64,000 bases of DNA from Cyclina sinensis. Taxonomy: Eukaryota > Mollusca > Bivalvia > Venerida > Veneridae. The stretch spans positions 39,570,627-39,634,626 of the forward strand of contig JAAONU010000013.1 of assembly GCA_012932295.1 (NCBI GenBank). Direction: 5' to 3'. A program made the position numbers and the translations under genes. The stretch's first letter is position 1. Every line of letters begins with the position of its first letter. The notes under the pieces were generated by a model. It searched no databases. It was not told where the DNA came from and saw nothing but the letters and a program-made list of their open reading frames with translations. Shown piece by piece: positions 1-12,400 of this stretch.

Positions 1-192
1 ATTCGTGTGTATTTTCATGACCATAAGTCTAATAGTGTTGGCTGAGCCCATGACAAAAACTTCTGGACAGACTGACAAGAGAAAATCTTAAGTGCCCCCC
101 TCCCCCTCCACCTAATGAGCCAAAAAAATAAACACCCATGATTCAGGTCTTTTGGTGTTACTTGTAAACTCAAGGTTAGAATCAGGTTGAAA

Positions 193-267
193 TTTATTAT
201 TAAAGCAGCCGGCATCCAAACTGGCCGAATGGCAGAAGGCCTGTTTATGAAATGCAACTTCTTTATT
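193..267 (-). terminator. Candidate poly(A) signals of the giant SR-rich gene
   Basis: Two AATAAA hexamers on the minus strand (262-267 and 193-198) lie 60-140 bp downstream of the candidate stop codon. No transcript evidence is available. The remaining bases 1-192 hold nothing I recognise. Confidence 0.35.
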
Positions 268-329
268 ACCAGTAACTTGAAACAAAATCTGGTAAATCAG
301 TTCATTGTGTCTGCTATGTTGAAATTCTG

Positions 330-418
330 CTATGTTGAAATGCTTTGTCTAAGGTTTAAGTTTATGTCATCATGTAACCAAGTAGGTGGAGCAATCACCT
401 TTTGGCAACTGGTACTTT
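330..418 (-). CDS. Giant SR-rich protein, candidate terminal exon
   Basis: After a GTGGACAG acceptor the phase fits the preceding exon and the frame runs ESTSCQKVIAPPTWLHDDIN then LNLRQSIST and a TAG stop. The polypyrimidine tract is weak, so the exact last exon is uncertain. AATAAA signals on the same strand follow at 262-267 and 193-198. Confidence 0.45.
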
Positions 419-3400
419 CTGTCCACGTTTGGTATCTGTTCCTTTAGAACCATGAGCAAAAGACTTGAGGAGCTTTACAATGCAAAATTATTATTCCAAT
501 TTACCTGTGATAACAAAAAGTTCCAATACTTCAGGGTTTCTTAGTTCCCTCAGAAGAAACCTGTCTACACAGGAAATATCTGTTACAACTTTCATGTTTT
601 TAGTCTGCTTCCTTAGATTCTTGATTGCCTCCCTGTAAGGTAAATGTACAGAACTGATGAAAATGATGACGTGTTTCTGTATATAATTACAGATAAAAGT
701 ACTTAATCTGTATTAAATGGAACAATGGAAGGTCAAGGTAAGTAATGTACTCAGAAGCTCAATATTCATAACTACTGTTATAATAATGCTCAGAATTCTG
801 TACCATCAATTTATCAAAGGATCATCAAAGTCTGTTTCTCATATGGTCAACAAATAAAGCTAGCCATGTAACAAAATCAGTGTGCTAAAACTGGTTTTTG
901 TATGGATCCCTTATCAATATGGGCAAAAACAAGCAGTAAATCTTGGCTAGGAACCAGTTCCCTTAATTTCTCAACAGAATTACAAAACAGATTTCTTATT
1001 TCACTTAGGAGTAAATTTACCCTGAATTTCAATAGTATTTTATCATTTTTTAAGAATGGCTTCAAAATCTAGGAACACAATTTTCAAAGCACTTCTAGTT
1101 TTAGCTTAACAGTTTAAAGAATATCAGTCAAGGAACAATATGAGGAAAACGTGACACATGAGTAACTTGTAATAGATGTTGTGAAACATCCATGCCCACT
1201 AATGGCAACCAATTAGTCATGTTACATGGACTTCTTAACTGTCAACTTTGTTAAGATCAGGACTGTTATCAGACAAGATCTAGTCTACAGACCGACCGAC
1301 CAACTGACATGTGTAAAAAAAATATACCTCTGTTTCTTTAGGACTGAAGGCTGAAGCTTTCAGATGTTTCTCATCAAACAAGCTTTTTAGGCATGGTCAC
1401 AATGACCTTTACCTTTGACCTACTGACCTCAAAATCAATAAGTGTCATTTTGATGACAAGACCAAACTCCTCACCTAATCTGAGGACAGTAGGCTAAAGC
1501 ATTCTCTATTTATTGATCAGACAAGGTCTGGTCAATGGACAGATGGAGGGACCAACATAAATTTGTACAGCAATATTACCCCTCTTCTTTGAAGCGGGGC
1601 ATAACAAAGTTAAGATTTCATTACATGGCAGAGGGAACCAATTAAACTGAAGTGATTTAGTCCATGAATTTGAAAGATAATTATGCATCAAAGATAAAAT
1701 AACATGAAATGGCAGAAGGGACCCAGCAAACAAACTATCAGAATTGTACAAAATTTGATCAAAATTCAAATGTCAAATAAATGGATAATTTCTATATCAG
1801 GCTATGTATTTTCATAAAATACCTGTTGAAACTATAAGCATTAATACATACTGTATGTGATCTTCCAGTTTCAAGACATCTGAAGCGAACAAGGTCAGTA
1901 TCCATGTGCATCTATCTGTTGAGGACAAACCCAATGCTTGTAAAAGCTTCTTCAGACCAACTAGGCAGTGAAGACAAATTGAATACAAAATCAATTAACA
2001 ACATAGAACAGATGATAGTTAATAGAACTGAATGCCAAATGACAGATAAAAGGAGAAATTAGTATCTTAACGTCTTTTTTCTTCATGCCAAACCTGTTAA
2101 TGCAATGATTTATTTTTTACAAATCAATAAAATGAGTAATTAAATACTATGATATAAGGCAGACATCTTTGCATATGATTAAGTTAATCCCCAATTTTGA
2201 CACATACCAATGTGCCTGTAATTGTTTTAAATCAATATCATTCAAGTCCAGTAATCTTTTAAAACAGTCTATGCAGACTGGTCTCTTGAATCTGGTCAGA
2301 GAAGATAACTGAGACATCACTTTAAATCAAACCAGGATTTGTATATGTGATAACTATTTAATGAATATTTCAATCAACAGCTGCAGCTATTCGAGAAACA
2401 TCCTGCTTAGTTATACAAGCACTTTTAGTATAACCCCAGTAAGAGCTCTCAAGAATTCTTTGTAACAGCATTATTACCTATATATCTTATCAACAGAAAA
2501 ATTGTTAACATTTTCATACCTATATGCAGCTTTTTCAAAACAGATGACTTAAGTACCACCTTTTTCACCATCGACTGGTTACAGTCATTGCCAGGACCAT
2601 GATCAGGTTCATCAGATTCTGTTTGTTCCCATCTTCCCTCTACATATGGTATCAAACTTTTTATTACTATTTCCTCATTTTCAATCCCTTTATGTGATGT
2701 TAAAGAACTACTGCCACTTTCATTGTCTGTAATTACTTCTCTGCTTGTACCACTTTCACTTGAGTTTTCACTTGAGACTTCACTAAACCTTTCTGAACTT
2801 TTTCTGTATGATTGTGTCCCAGGGAAGATGTTTCTACTCGCTCTGTTAGACCTGTTATCTTCTGCTATGTCAGTTGTACACCCTTGTTTTCTACCTCTAT
2901 ACCTTTCTACTGAACTTGTCACTCTGGTTCTATATCTGACTCCCGATGAACAACTACGTGATCTCCTACTAGACTGAGAACTATCACTTCTGTGTTTTCC
3001 TCTTGATGAGAATGGTGCTAAAACTGATAACTGCTGTTCACTAAATCGTGACTTCTTCTGCCTTGACCTTCCTCTTGATGTTGATGATGGGGAACTTGGC
3101 AACTGATTTTCAAGATATCTTGACTTTTTTCTCCCTTGCCTCCCTCTTGATGCTGATGATGAGGAACTTGGCGACTGATTTTCATGATATCTTGACTTTT
3201 TTCTCCCTTGCCTCCCTCTTGATTTTGATGATGAGGAACTTGAAAACTGATTTTCACGATACCTTGACTTTTTTCTCCTTAGTTTCACTTGTGATGATGA
3301 TGATGAGGAACTTGGGAACTGATTTTCACGATATCTTGACTTTTTTCCCCTTTGATTTCCTCTTGATGTCAATGATGAAGCACTTGGGGACTGACTTTCA

Positions 3401-6400
3401 CGATATCTTGACTTTTTCCCCCTTTGATTTCCTCTTGATGACAATGATGAGGCACTTGGGGACTGACTTTCGCGATATCTTAACTTTTTCCTCCTCTGCC
3501 TCCCTCTTGATGTCAATGATGAGGCACTTGGGGACTGACTTTCACGATATCTTGACTTTTTCCCCCTTCGATTTCCTCTTGATGACAATGATGAGGCACT
3601 TGGGGACTGACTTTCGCGATATCTTGACTTTTTCCTCCTCTGCCTCCCTCTTGATGTCAATGATGAGGCACTTGGGGACTGACTTTCACAATATCTTGAC
3701 TTTTTTCCCCTTTTATTTCCTCTTGATGTCAATGATGAAGAACTTGGTGTTATTGACCTCCCTTGTCTTGCTATTTTTCCATTTCTACACCCCACTTTAG
3801 ACGATTCTAGTGAGCTGTAAGAGGTGTTTCTTCTTAACTTTGATTCCTTATATTTGAGCTCATATGATGTTGAACTATCGGACATTCTTATTTTCAAAAA
3901 CCCATGCCTTTCATTTGAATATCTGGATGGTATTTGTCTTTGTAAGAAAACATTTCTTTCTCTAGATGACCCTGACATGCTATCACTTGAAGAGCTAACT
4001 GACCTGTTTCTCTTTGACATAAAATTTGATGTCTTTTGTAAACCATACTTATCCCCATTGGGCCATCTTTTAACTGGTGATGACAAACTTTGTGAAACAG
4101 AGCCTGATGTGCTCTTGTCTTGTAATTTCAATGATTTCAACCTTTTTCCCTGCCCTTTATCCCATTCTTCTGTCCATTTATTAATGTTTGACTCTGGCAC
4201 AGTGGAATCTAAACTCATTCCATGTTCTTGGTATGTCCCAAATTTCCACTGATATGCTTTTTGGCTGCTAGATCCATTTCCTCCAGAATATTTGTCATGA
4301 GAGGTGGACAATTCTGACTCTGACAATGATGAAACTTCATTTTTCAAACCATGCATACTAAACTGTTTCATTTCCTCTTTCATTTGTTCCCTTGTCTGGC
4401 GAACCCAGGTTTCAATGTATGCTGTCTTACTTGTCTCTTTTTCTTCTGCTAAGCTATTTAGATGATTTATCTTACTAGCCTGCAGCATAGCTTTCAACTG
4501 AAGCTTGTTTCCCCCTCTGCACCTTTTATTTCCAGAATTTTTTACTTCAGCAGCACATCTACCATTTCTTTTACTGTCAAAAATACTAGTCCTGACAAAC
4601 TTTGCTGAAGGCTTAATACGGAAGGCCACAGGTTTAGTTTGTGGAGTTTGCTTTATTTTTGTATACTGTCCAGCGTATCCTTTTACACTATAAACATACC
4701 TGCACTCTTGATGATCTGGATTAGTTTCTTTGTCGGTATGCAAGATGTCATTTTCAACTCGTTTAATGTGCAGCATTTCAGGTGCTCTAATTGTATCTTT
4801 TGTCTTTGAAACTGATTTTTGATCACAACACATTTCAGATAACTCTCTCTCATTTTCAATGGCAGATTTCTCTGAGTCCTCATCACTTCTTTGTTTGTTT
4901 GAACACTGTGAAATGTGAGCAGCGTCATTCAAACTAAGAGTCAAGTATTCCAATTCAGTTATATCCGTTATTTCAAAGTCATGAGAACTGTCAGCAATTT
5001 TAACCACTTTCTCCTTTTCCACAGTTTTATTTCTTTTGCAAATGTCCAACTCATTTACATAATCTGAAATGGCTTTACTCTTACACGTATCTGACTTCAA
5101 TCTTTGGGAAGGATCACCTTTTTCTGGACATCCAGTTTCTCCCATATATTCACCACTACTATTCTTTTTAGTGTCTGCACTGACTATTTGACAACCCTCA
5201 AACACTGGACTATTCATTCTAGTCCCTCCAGATTTTTCTTTCAATGAATAAAATTCACTGTCAATGCAAGAAGTGTTACTTACATCACTGTGAGGTGATT
5301 CTGACTGAGTTTTAAGGCTGCTGACATGTGTCTGGTCAAGAATGAGCAAATCTTTCTCATATTTCTGGCTCGTAACTAGCATATTTTTCTCACTCTGTAA
5401 AGATTCCTCATCTTCAAAGACACTTTCATCCAATGATTTGCTGTTGTTGACATTGTGTGTTTCTATATTTAAGGGCTTTTTACTCTGATCATTTGTTTTT
5501 CTGAGAAGGTTTAACATATACCCTACACCAGACACAACATTGGTTGTCTTTAACTCTTCAGGTGTGTTACCTTTTGCCAATCTTTCGCATGCTGACATTT
5601 CCATAAAGGTTTCGTCACCTGTCAGTACTTCCTCTGATAATTTCTTAATGTTGATACACTTGTCTATGCTATTAACAGAATTTTTCTTCAAAGCATCTTC
5701 GGCATATTCTTTCTCCTCACTAACATATTTATTTTCAGTCCCACTATTACCTTCGTTTGTACAAATAACTTCAACACTGTTTCCCTGATTCTGACTAAAT
5801 AGTCTTTCTTTATTAATCTGATTTCCTCCTCTATCACCAATGCCCTGAGAACAAGAAGAGCTATCTGTTACAACAGCAGCAGCATCTTCATCCATGTCAC
5901 TGGCAGCATGGTCTTCATCCGTGTCACTGTAAAGGTCCAGAAGCTCTGTATCAAGTTTGTCAGCTTTAGGGTGAGCTTCTAATCTTTTGCCAAGGTCTGC
6001 AGCCTCTACATTGTCTGATTCCTTTTCATCACTGTCATGCTGAATGAATTCATTCAATACTCTACTTCGATCCTGTTTAGAACATCCACAGTCTTCTTGA
6101 TCACTCTTACACTTTTCAAAAACTTTATTTTTCTGTCCATTCACTTCTCTGTTTTCTTGCTTAGAGTTACAACTACAGCTCAAACATGATGTCTTACAGA
6201 ATCCACATCCATTTTTGCTGAAACTTACATCAATGTCAACTATTTCTGTCTGAATTTCAGGCCTGTCTTTTTCATTCTGCCCTTCTGATTTGTTAAGTTT
6301 AATTGTGTCCCCTCCATATTTCATGTTTTCACCAAAAATATGCTCCTCAGCTTCAAAGACCTTTGAATGATCAGATTTGCTTTTGCTGGCAATTTCTGTT

Positions 6401-9400
6401 CCAAAGACAGAATTATTTTCTCCTTTATCATCTGTACACCTGAGAATGTTTAGCTTGTACCCTACCCCAGACAAAACACTGGTTGTTTTTATTGTTTCTG
6501 GAGTGTTGTTAGTTGTCAAGATTTTATGAGTTGACATTTCTACATCGATTGCATCCCTCGAAATAGAGGTATTCTCACATGTCAGATGATCACCAGACAA
6601 CTTGTTGATGTCACAACATTTGTCTGGAAACTTTACAGCATTTTCCTTCATCACATCTACACAACACTCTTTCTCAATGTCATTACATTTACTTTCTGAC
6701 TCAATATAACTTTCAGTTCTGAGTTCATTTTCCGGACTGTTTTCCCGATTCTGAATGAAAAGGCATTCTTCACTACTCTCATTTCCTCCTTTGCAATCTT
6801 CTTCACATGTGTTCACAGTGCTCTGAGAACAGAGCAACTCAGCTGTTTCAACAGCAGTACAATCTGCATCCATTTCACTGTAAAATATCTTGAGCTCGTT
6901 TTCCAGCCTCTCCGAGTTGTCTTGAGAAACTGATTTGTCAGCAAGTTCTCCTACATTTTTTGTTAACTGTAAATCTTTTACAATGGTTTGACCATTGTCA
7001 GACTGATGTAGAACTTTCAGAGTGTAACCAATACTAAATGGCATATGTGTAGATTTCAATTTGGATGTTTCCTGGCTTACATTTGACTTTAGTGCTCCAT
7101 TTCTATTAAAGATCTTTCTCACTGATCCACTGTCAATCTCATTTTCCTGAACAGAATGATTTCCTTCTCTAATGACTTCAGTGGCCGATGTACATAACTT
7201 GTCCAATGATGTTTCTGAACTTTTAATCCTATTTTTATCATCTACACTTTGTTTATTGGTTTCAACCTTTCCAATAAAATTAAAATTTGGAATGTTACCA
7301 CTATTGTTATCAATAGCATGCCTGGTCAAACCTTGATTTGTACTGGTGTAAGTTTTCTCAGATGCAATGTCTTTATTATTTTCAAGTGCATTTAGGTCAA
7401 ATAAAGGACATCTGATATTCAAAGTATATTTTGAACCTTGCACTTCAGAACAAAGCTCTTCCATTGACTGAAACAGTTCCAAACAATGTTCTCCTCTTGT
7501 CTTACATATTTCTGAAGAAGGTTCTTGTTCTGACTTCACCAATTCCAAACACAGTTCTTTTAACAATTTTGGCTGATGAAGATTTTTTTGTACTCCTGAC
7601 ACTCGTAGGTGCAGTTCACTCCTAGGCATGTGTGGCTTATTCAAGGTCTTTTCTTCATCCTTTTTGTCCAAGAAAATATCATCAGAAGAGAAATTTTCTC
7701 TTGCACCTTCTATTTTCTGATTATCTATTCCAGTGTCCACTGACTCTGTATTCTCTGAAAGTAATTCACATGAAGAGGACACTTGCTGACTGCCTTCAAT
7801 ATTCTTCACTATTGAATCTCCCTTGAAAATATGGCCGTTCAGTGAATTTCTCTCACAAAAACCTGTACCAAGTTTCATCAAACCAGGGCCTAAATTCTTG
7901 AGTGCAGGCTCACCAGCCTCTATGTTTTGATCGTTACAAGCATCTTTCTCACATGATGCACTTTTGTTTTTCAAATTAACTGTATCAGACTGTTGATTGT
8001 GAAACTTATTTAACATCAAAGTGCATAGAACCTTTAACTGTTCTGGACCTGCAGGACTTGAAACTAACCTACTATTTTCAAGGGTATCACTGTCATGAAA
8101 TGTTGAAATACAAAGGACTGCTGCAGACTTCTCACCATCATGCATTTCTAAAACTTTGCTCTCTCTTTGTATTCTTTTCTTGTTTTCCATCACACTGTCA
8201 TGTTTATTACATGATCTCTTACTTCCATGAAGCTGAAGAAAGTCTGACCCTAATTTGTGATTCTTCTCGACTACATCTGTACAAATAGCAACCAATGTCA
8301 TTGGCTTGTTGGCGTTTTTAGGTGGGCTTGACTCTGGTAAGGGGATTTCATGAACAGGAATGTCTAACACTGGGAAAGACTTCACACTTACAGCATTTTT
8401 GTCATTTTCTGGGATGAATTTGTCAACAGTTCTGTCAATGGTTTGTTTAGTTACAAAGTAAGTATCTGCATTTCTATCTCGCACATATGGAGTCATATTA
8501 TCAGTGGATAATATCCATGGCACCATGCTAATGGCACTTGGAGCAGGATCCTGATTTACTGCTGTTTGTTCTTGTTCTGATTGGTGTCGTATAGGAGGAT
8601 AGTATATATTTGCACCTGTTCTGTAATCAGAACTTGAAGAGTAAAGTGGACTCTGATTCCAGGAAAATGTAGACTGCTGATTTAAACTTTGTGAATTCAC
8701 TGAATCCTCAGTTGGCATGTGCATTGGTGAATATGGATACCAATGCTGGCTTGTGTAACCTTGCCACATAGGAAATGGTGGCCACATAGGATATGAATGT
8801 GGAGAAACAGGAAACCATGGTCTCTGAATATAATGTCCAGATAAATGAGCATACTGATTGTGGATAGTTGGATAGAAACTCCTTGTTTGGTTATTCATAT
8901 TGTTGTCAATGTCAGTGCTTTGCTGCAGGTCTGGTTTCATTTGCTCTGTTTGCCTGTGTTGTTGTGACAATGAAGAAGAAGCCATTTCTATGTCTGTCTT
9001 TGCTCTACCATAATTTGAACATGTTCCAATATCTCTTACCGCCTCAACATTTAAGGCTTGCACATCTGTTTCATCATCAATTGTATCTTTGATATGAAAA
9101 ACTGCTTCATCTTCTATCTTGGAGACAAACCCATCTGATTGCTGGGGGCAGTCGTTACTTGGTTCTGACAATGGATACGCCCAAGTACTAGACGTGCTTT
9201 CCTGGTCAATATTAATACCTCCAGGAAGTTTATTTACCTCACAATTCTGACGTGACTCAGCTGCTATTTCTTTTGATCTACAGATGTGAGATGCCGAGCC
9301 TGTAGATAAATCTCGAACATCACATGTAACTTCTGGCACTGAATTTTTAATCTGTTCTGTATTTTGAATATCAGACATGCTCTTACCATCCTTTAGCATA

Positions 9401-12400
9401 CTTTGATCTTCAGTCTTATTTCCTTCAAATGGCTCTTTTTCTTCAACAGAAGGAGTGCCATCACTGATTAAGACATTTGGATGTCTACTTGCCTCCCCAT
9501 CTTTAAAAAACTTGGTAAGTTCTTTCTCCAATTCAGTCTCATTTGCAGAATCACTTTTTGATCCTCTGCTTTCATCAAGTAAAGAGGCATCTGTTTTTAA
9601 AACAACATGCCCATTGTTTGATATTAAAGAACCATCTGGGATAATCTCTTCAAGCTCTTCTTCAGAAACTAACTGGTCTTGTTTACTCTTTTCTTCTTTG
9701 CCTTTATCCATTTGTTCATGTGGAGATATAACTGCATCTGGCAACTTGCCAGTTTTGACTTCTGATAACAGACATGCCTTGGTGATAGATGTGCCTTCTA
9801 GTTCAGAATCCTTTGCGAGGCTACCTAACTTGCAACTCTTCAACATATGACTGGAGATGTCCAAACTAATATTCTTAACAGCAGCATTGTTCTTTTTAGA
9901 TAAATCCTGGTGTTCCTGACTGTGAACTGATGCAAAGACACAAGAGTCATACTCTGAACTTTGCTGTACAAACTCTTCTAGTTCTGGAACACCATCTGGG
10001 ACACTATAGCAATCATCCTGGAATAGAGTTCTGTATTTTTCATACTTCTGAACTATGTTTTCTTTGTCCTGATAATTATATTCATTTAGTTCTTTTTTAA
10101 TCTCAGTAGCTTCTTTTTCTGTATTGGTTATAACTACATCTTCGTCTATATAAACTAACAAACTTTCTTTGTAAAAAGAGCCAACATCAGAATCTGAAGC
10201 ACTGTTTCCTTCTGAAGCAGCAGAACGTGATGGTGTTGAGGTTCTTTGAGTATGTACAATACTTTTGCCATTTTCTGACTCAGAAACATCTACTTCACTT
10301 GTTACTTCTGAAGACCTTTCCTGAATGCATTCAGTAACACTGAAGCTTACCTGCTCTGGTATAATTCTGTCATCAGTTTCATCAATAGGGTGAACCTGAC
10401 AGGGCTTCTTAGAACATTTATCATCTTCAAGCTTAACTTTATTGAAGTCAATACAAGAAATACAAGAGTCAATAATTTGCTCTACAAAGCTTTGAAGAGT
10501 CAATTCTTCATCTCTTACCGTCTTTTTAAAACCCTTTTTGAGCTGTTTATCATGCTGCATAGGACATTCCAACAATGACTGAGTGTCTTCTATGTCTGTC
10601 ATTGTTTTTGAAGCATTCTCAATGGCTTCCTTTTTTAATCTTTCCTCTTTGAAAACATCTTGCACTACTATTGGTTCTTTTGGCAAATGAAATTCTAAGT
10701 CCTGTTCATAGTCAACTTTTTTGTCCTGTAAGTTATCACTTCCAATTTTTTCTAATACAGTCCCAGCAGTTTCTGTTTTGTTCTGCTCAAGGAAATTTAT
10801 TTGTCTTTCTATTTTGCTACTTGCTTCTCCAATCTCAGTTTCCACATTATTTTCTTCTATTAGGGAGTGCATAGAATCTTCCACATATTCGTAGTTTACC
10901 TCACTTTTAGCTCCATGACCCAAAGTCTGCTCAATGTCAGGCACTTTGTGAGCTTTCAATTCATTTTCTAAGAACTCAGGGTCATCCTCTTTGATTTTTT
11001 CACATCTTTCTGAATCTATGCATTGGGATCCATCATATTTAGTGTCTGAAACATGTTTATTTTCTTCATCTGTTGCTGGAGCACCATCTTGTCTCCTTGC
11101 ACTCATGTAATTTTCTCTATTCGAACTTCTGAAACTGACTGGACTTGAAACATTACCACAAGGTTTTACGAGTGCTACTCCAGATTTTGATGGAGTTGTA
11201 TCAATAGCACTTACTGTATCTATGGATTCATAATGCCCTGTTAATGTTGCATCCATTTTGCTTGTATCAGTGGAAGATTTTTCTGGTGTCTGAATATATT
11301 CATCTACAACTGTTAGTTCAGAGTCACTATCTGATGTCTCACCACTGGATTCTGTGAAAACATCTGGTTCTTTCTTATCTAATGCAACATCTTCATCAGA
11401 CCAATCCAGGCATACATCTGAGTCGGAGGACAAAATTCTTTTCTGTTCATTTTCTGCTGACACCTTCTCTGCATTACTTGATATCTGCTCATCCTTTTCA
11501 AGATCACAAGGTAGAACTTCAACAGAGGCATACACTCTCTCTTTTGCTACTGTTTTGTCATCAACCTCATCAGACATGTCTTTAGCATGATCTATGATCT
11601 CTTTGTTTTTCTTAACTAGTATGTCCTTGTCTTTACCAATTTCATCTTGTCTTCCTGTGACTTTAGACTTTATTTCTATATGTTTATATTCCACCTGATT
11701 GTTATCATAAGAGTCTTTCCTTTCTATGACAGATGCCTGACTAGTTGGTATATCTGGGTTTTCCTGATTTCTTCCACTTCCAAAGAAAGCAAGTTCCTCT
11801 GTGGATTCATTTGAATCATTCAGTTCCTGTCCTATTTGGAGAGATAGAAAAACAATATATAGGTAAGTAAAAAACAGAACCACATGCCTCCAATTTATTT
11901 CAAGAAAAATAAAAATTTGTATATTAAATATATAAGGAAACAAGAAGTCTAATGTAAGAAAATAAGAAACACTTCTTCTAAAAGAGTTAATTCTAAAGTG
12001 AATGCTACAATTAAATATGAAATGTGCTCTTTTTTTCAGTTAATACTCCTGAACTCACATTTAAAGACAAGATTCTAGGACAAGCGCTAAGTTCTAATGA
12101 ACGCCATGCCCAGGTTGGGCCTCAAAAAGGTTAAAATCATGCCTTTAGATAAATTACAGGTTCATGAACCAAACTAATCTCGCAACTGTTAGAACTGTGA
12201 AACTACGTAATAAGAGTTTGTTTTTTTTATATGTGCATTAAGTCAAACATCAGTGATATCTTACAGAACTATATCTTAGTTGGAACAATTCTTAATCACT
12301 ACCTGAGCAAACTAAATAAAATATTCATTTACCAGAAAATGTAGAGGTTTTGGGTCCGCCTGGTATGACAACAGCTGATTTAAAAGGCTCTTTCTTTCCA

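Noticed and set aside
877..1040. Minus-strand open stretch with EIRNLFCNSVEKLRELVPSQ then DLLLVFAHIDKG, in an intron of the giant gene
   Set aside because: It reads like protein, but no acceptor and donor pair gives a phase that fits the neighbouring exons. The direct junction 1852 to 632 is already in phase. It could be an alternative last exon.
3018..4252. Long open frames on both strands overlapping the 72-bp repeat array
   Set aside because: A period that is a multiple of three keeps several frames open. Only the minus-strand RS frame is continuous with the 9.3-kb exon.
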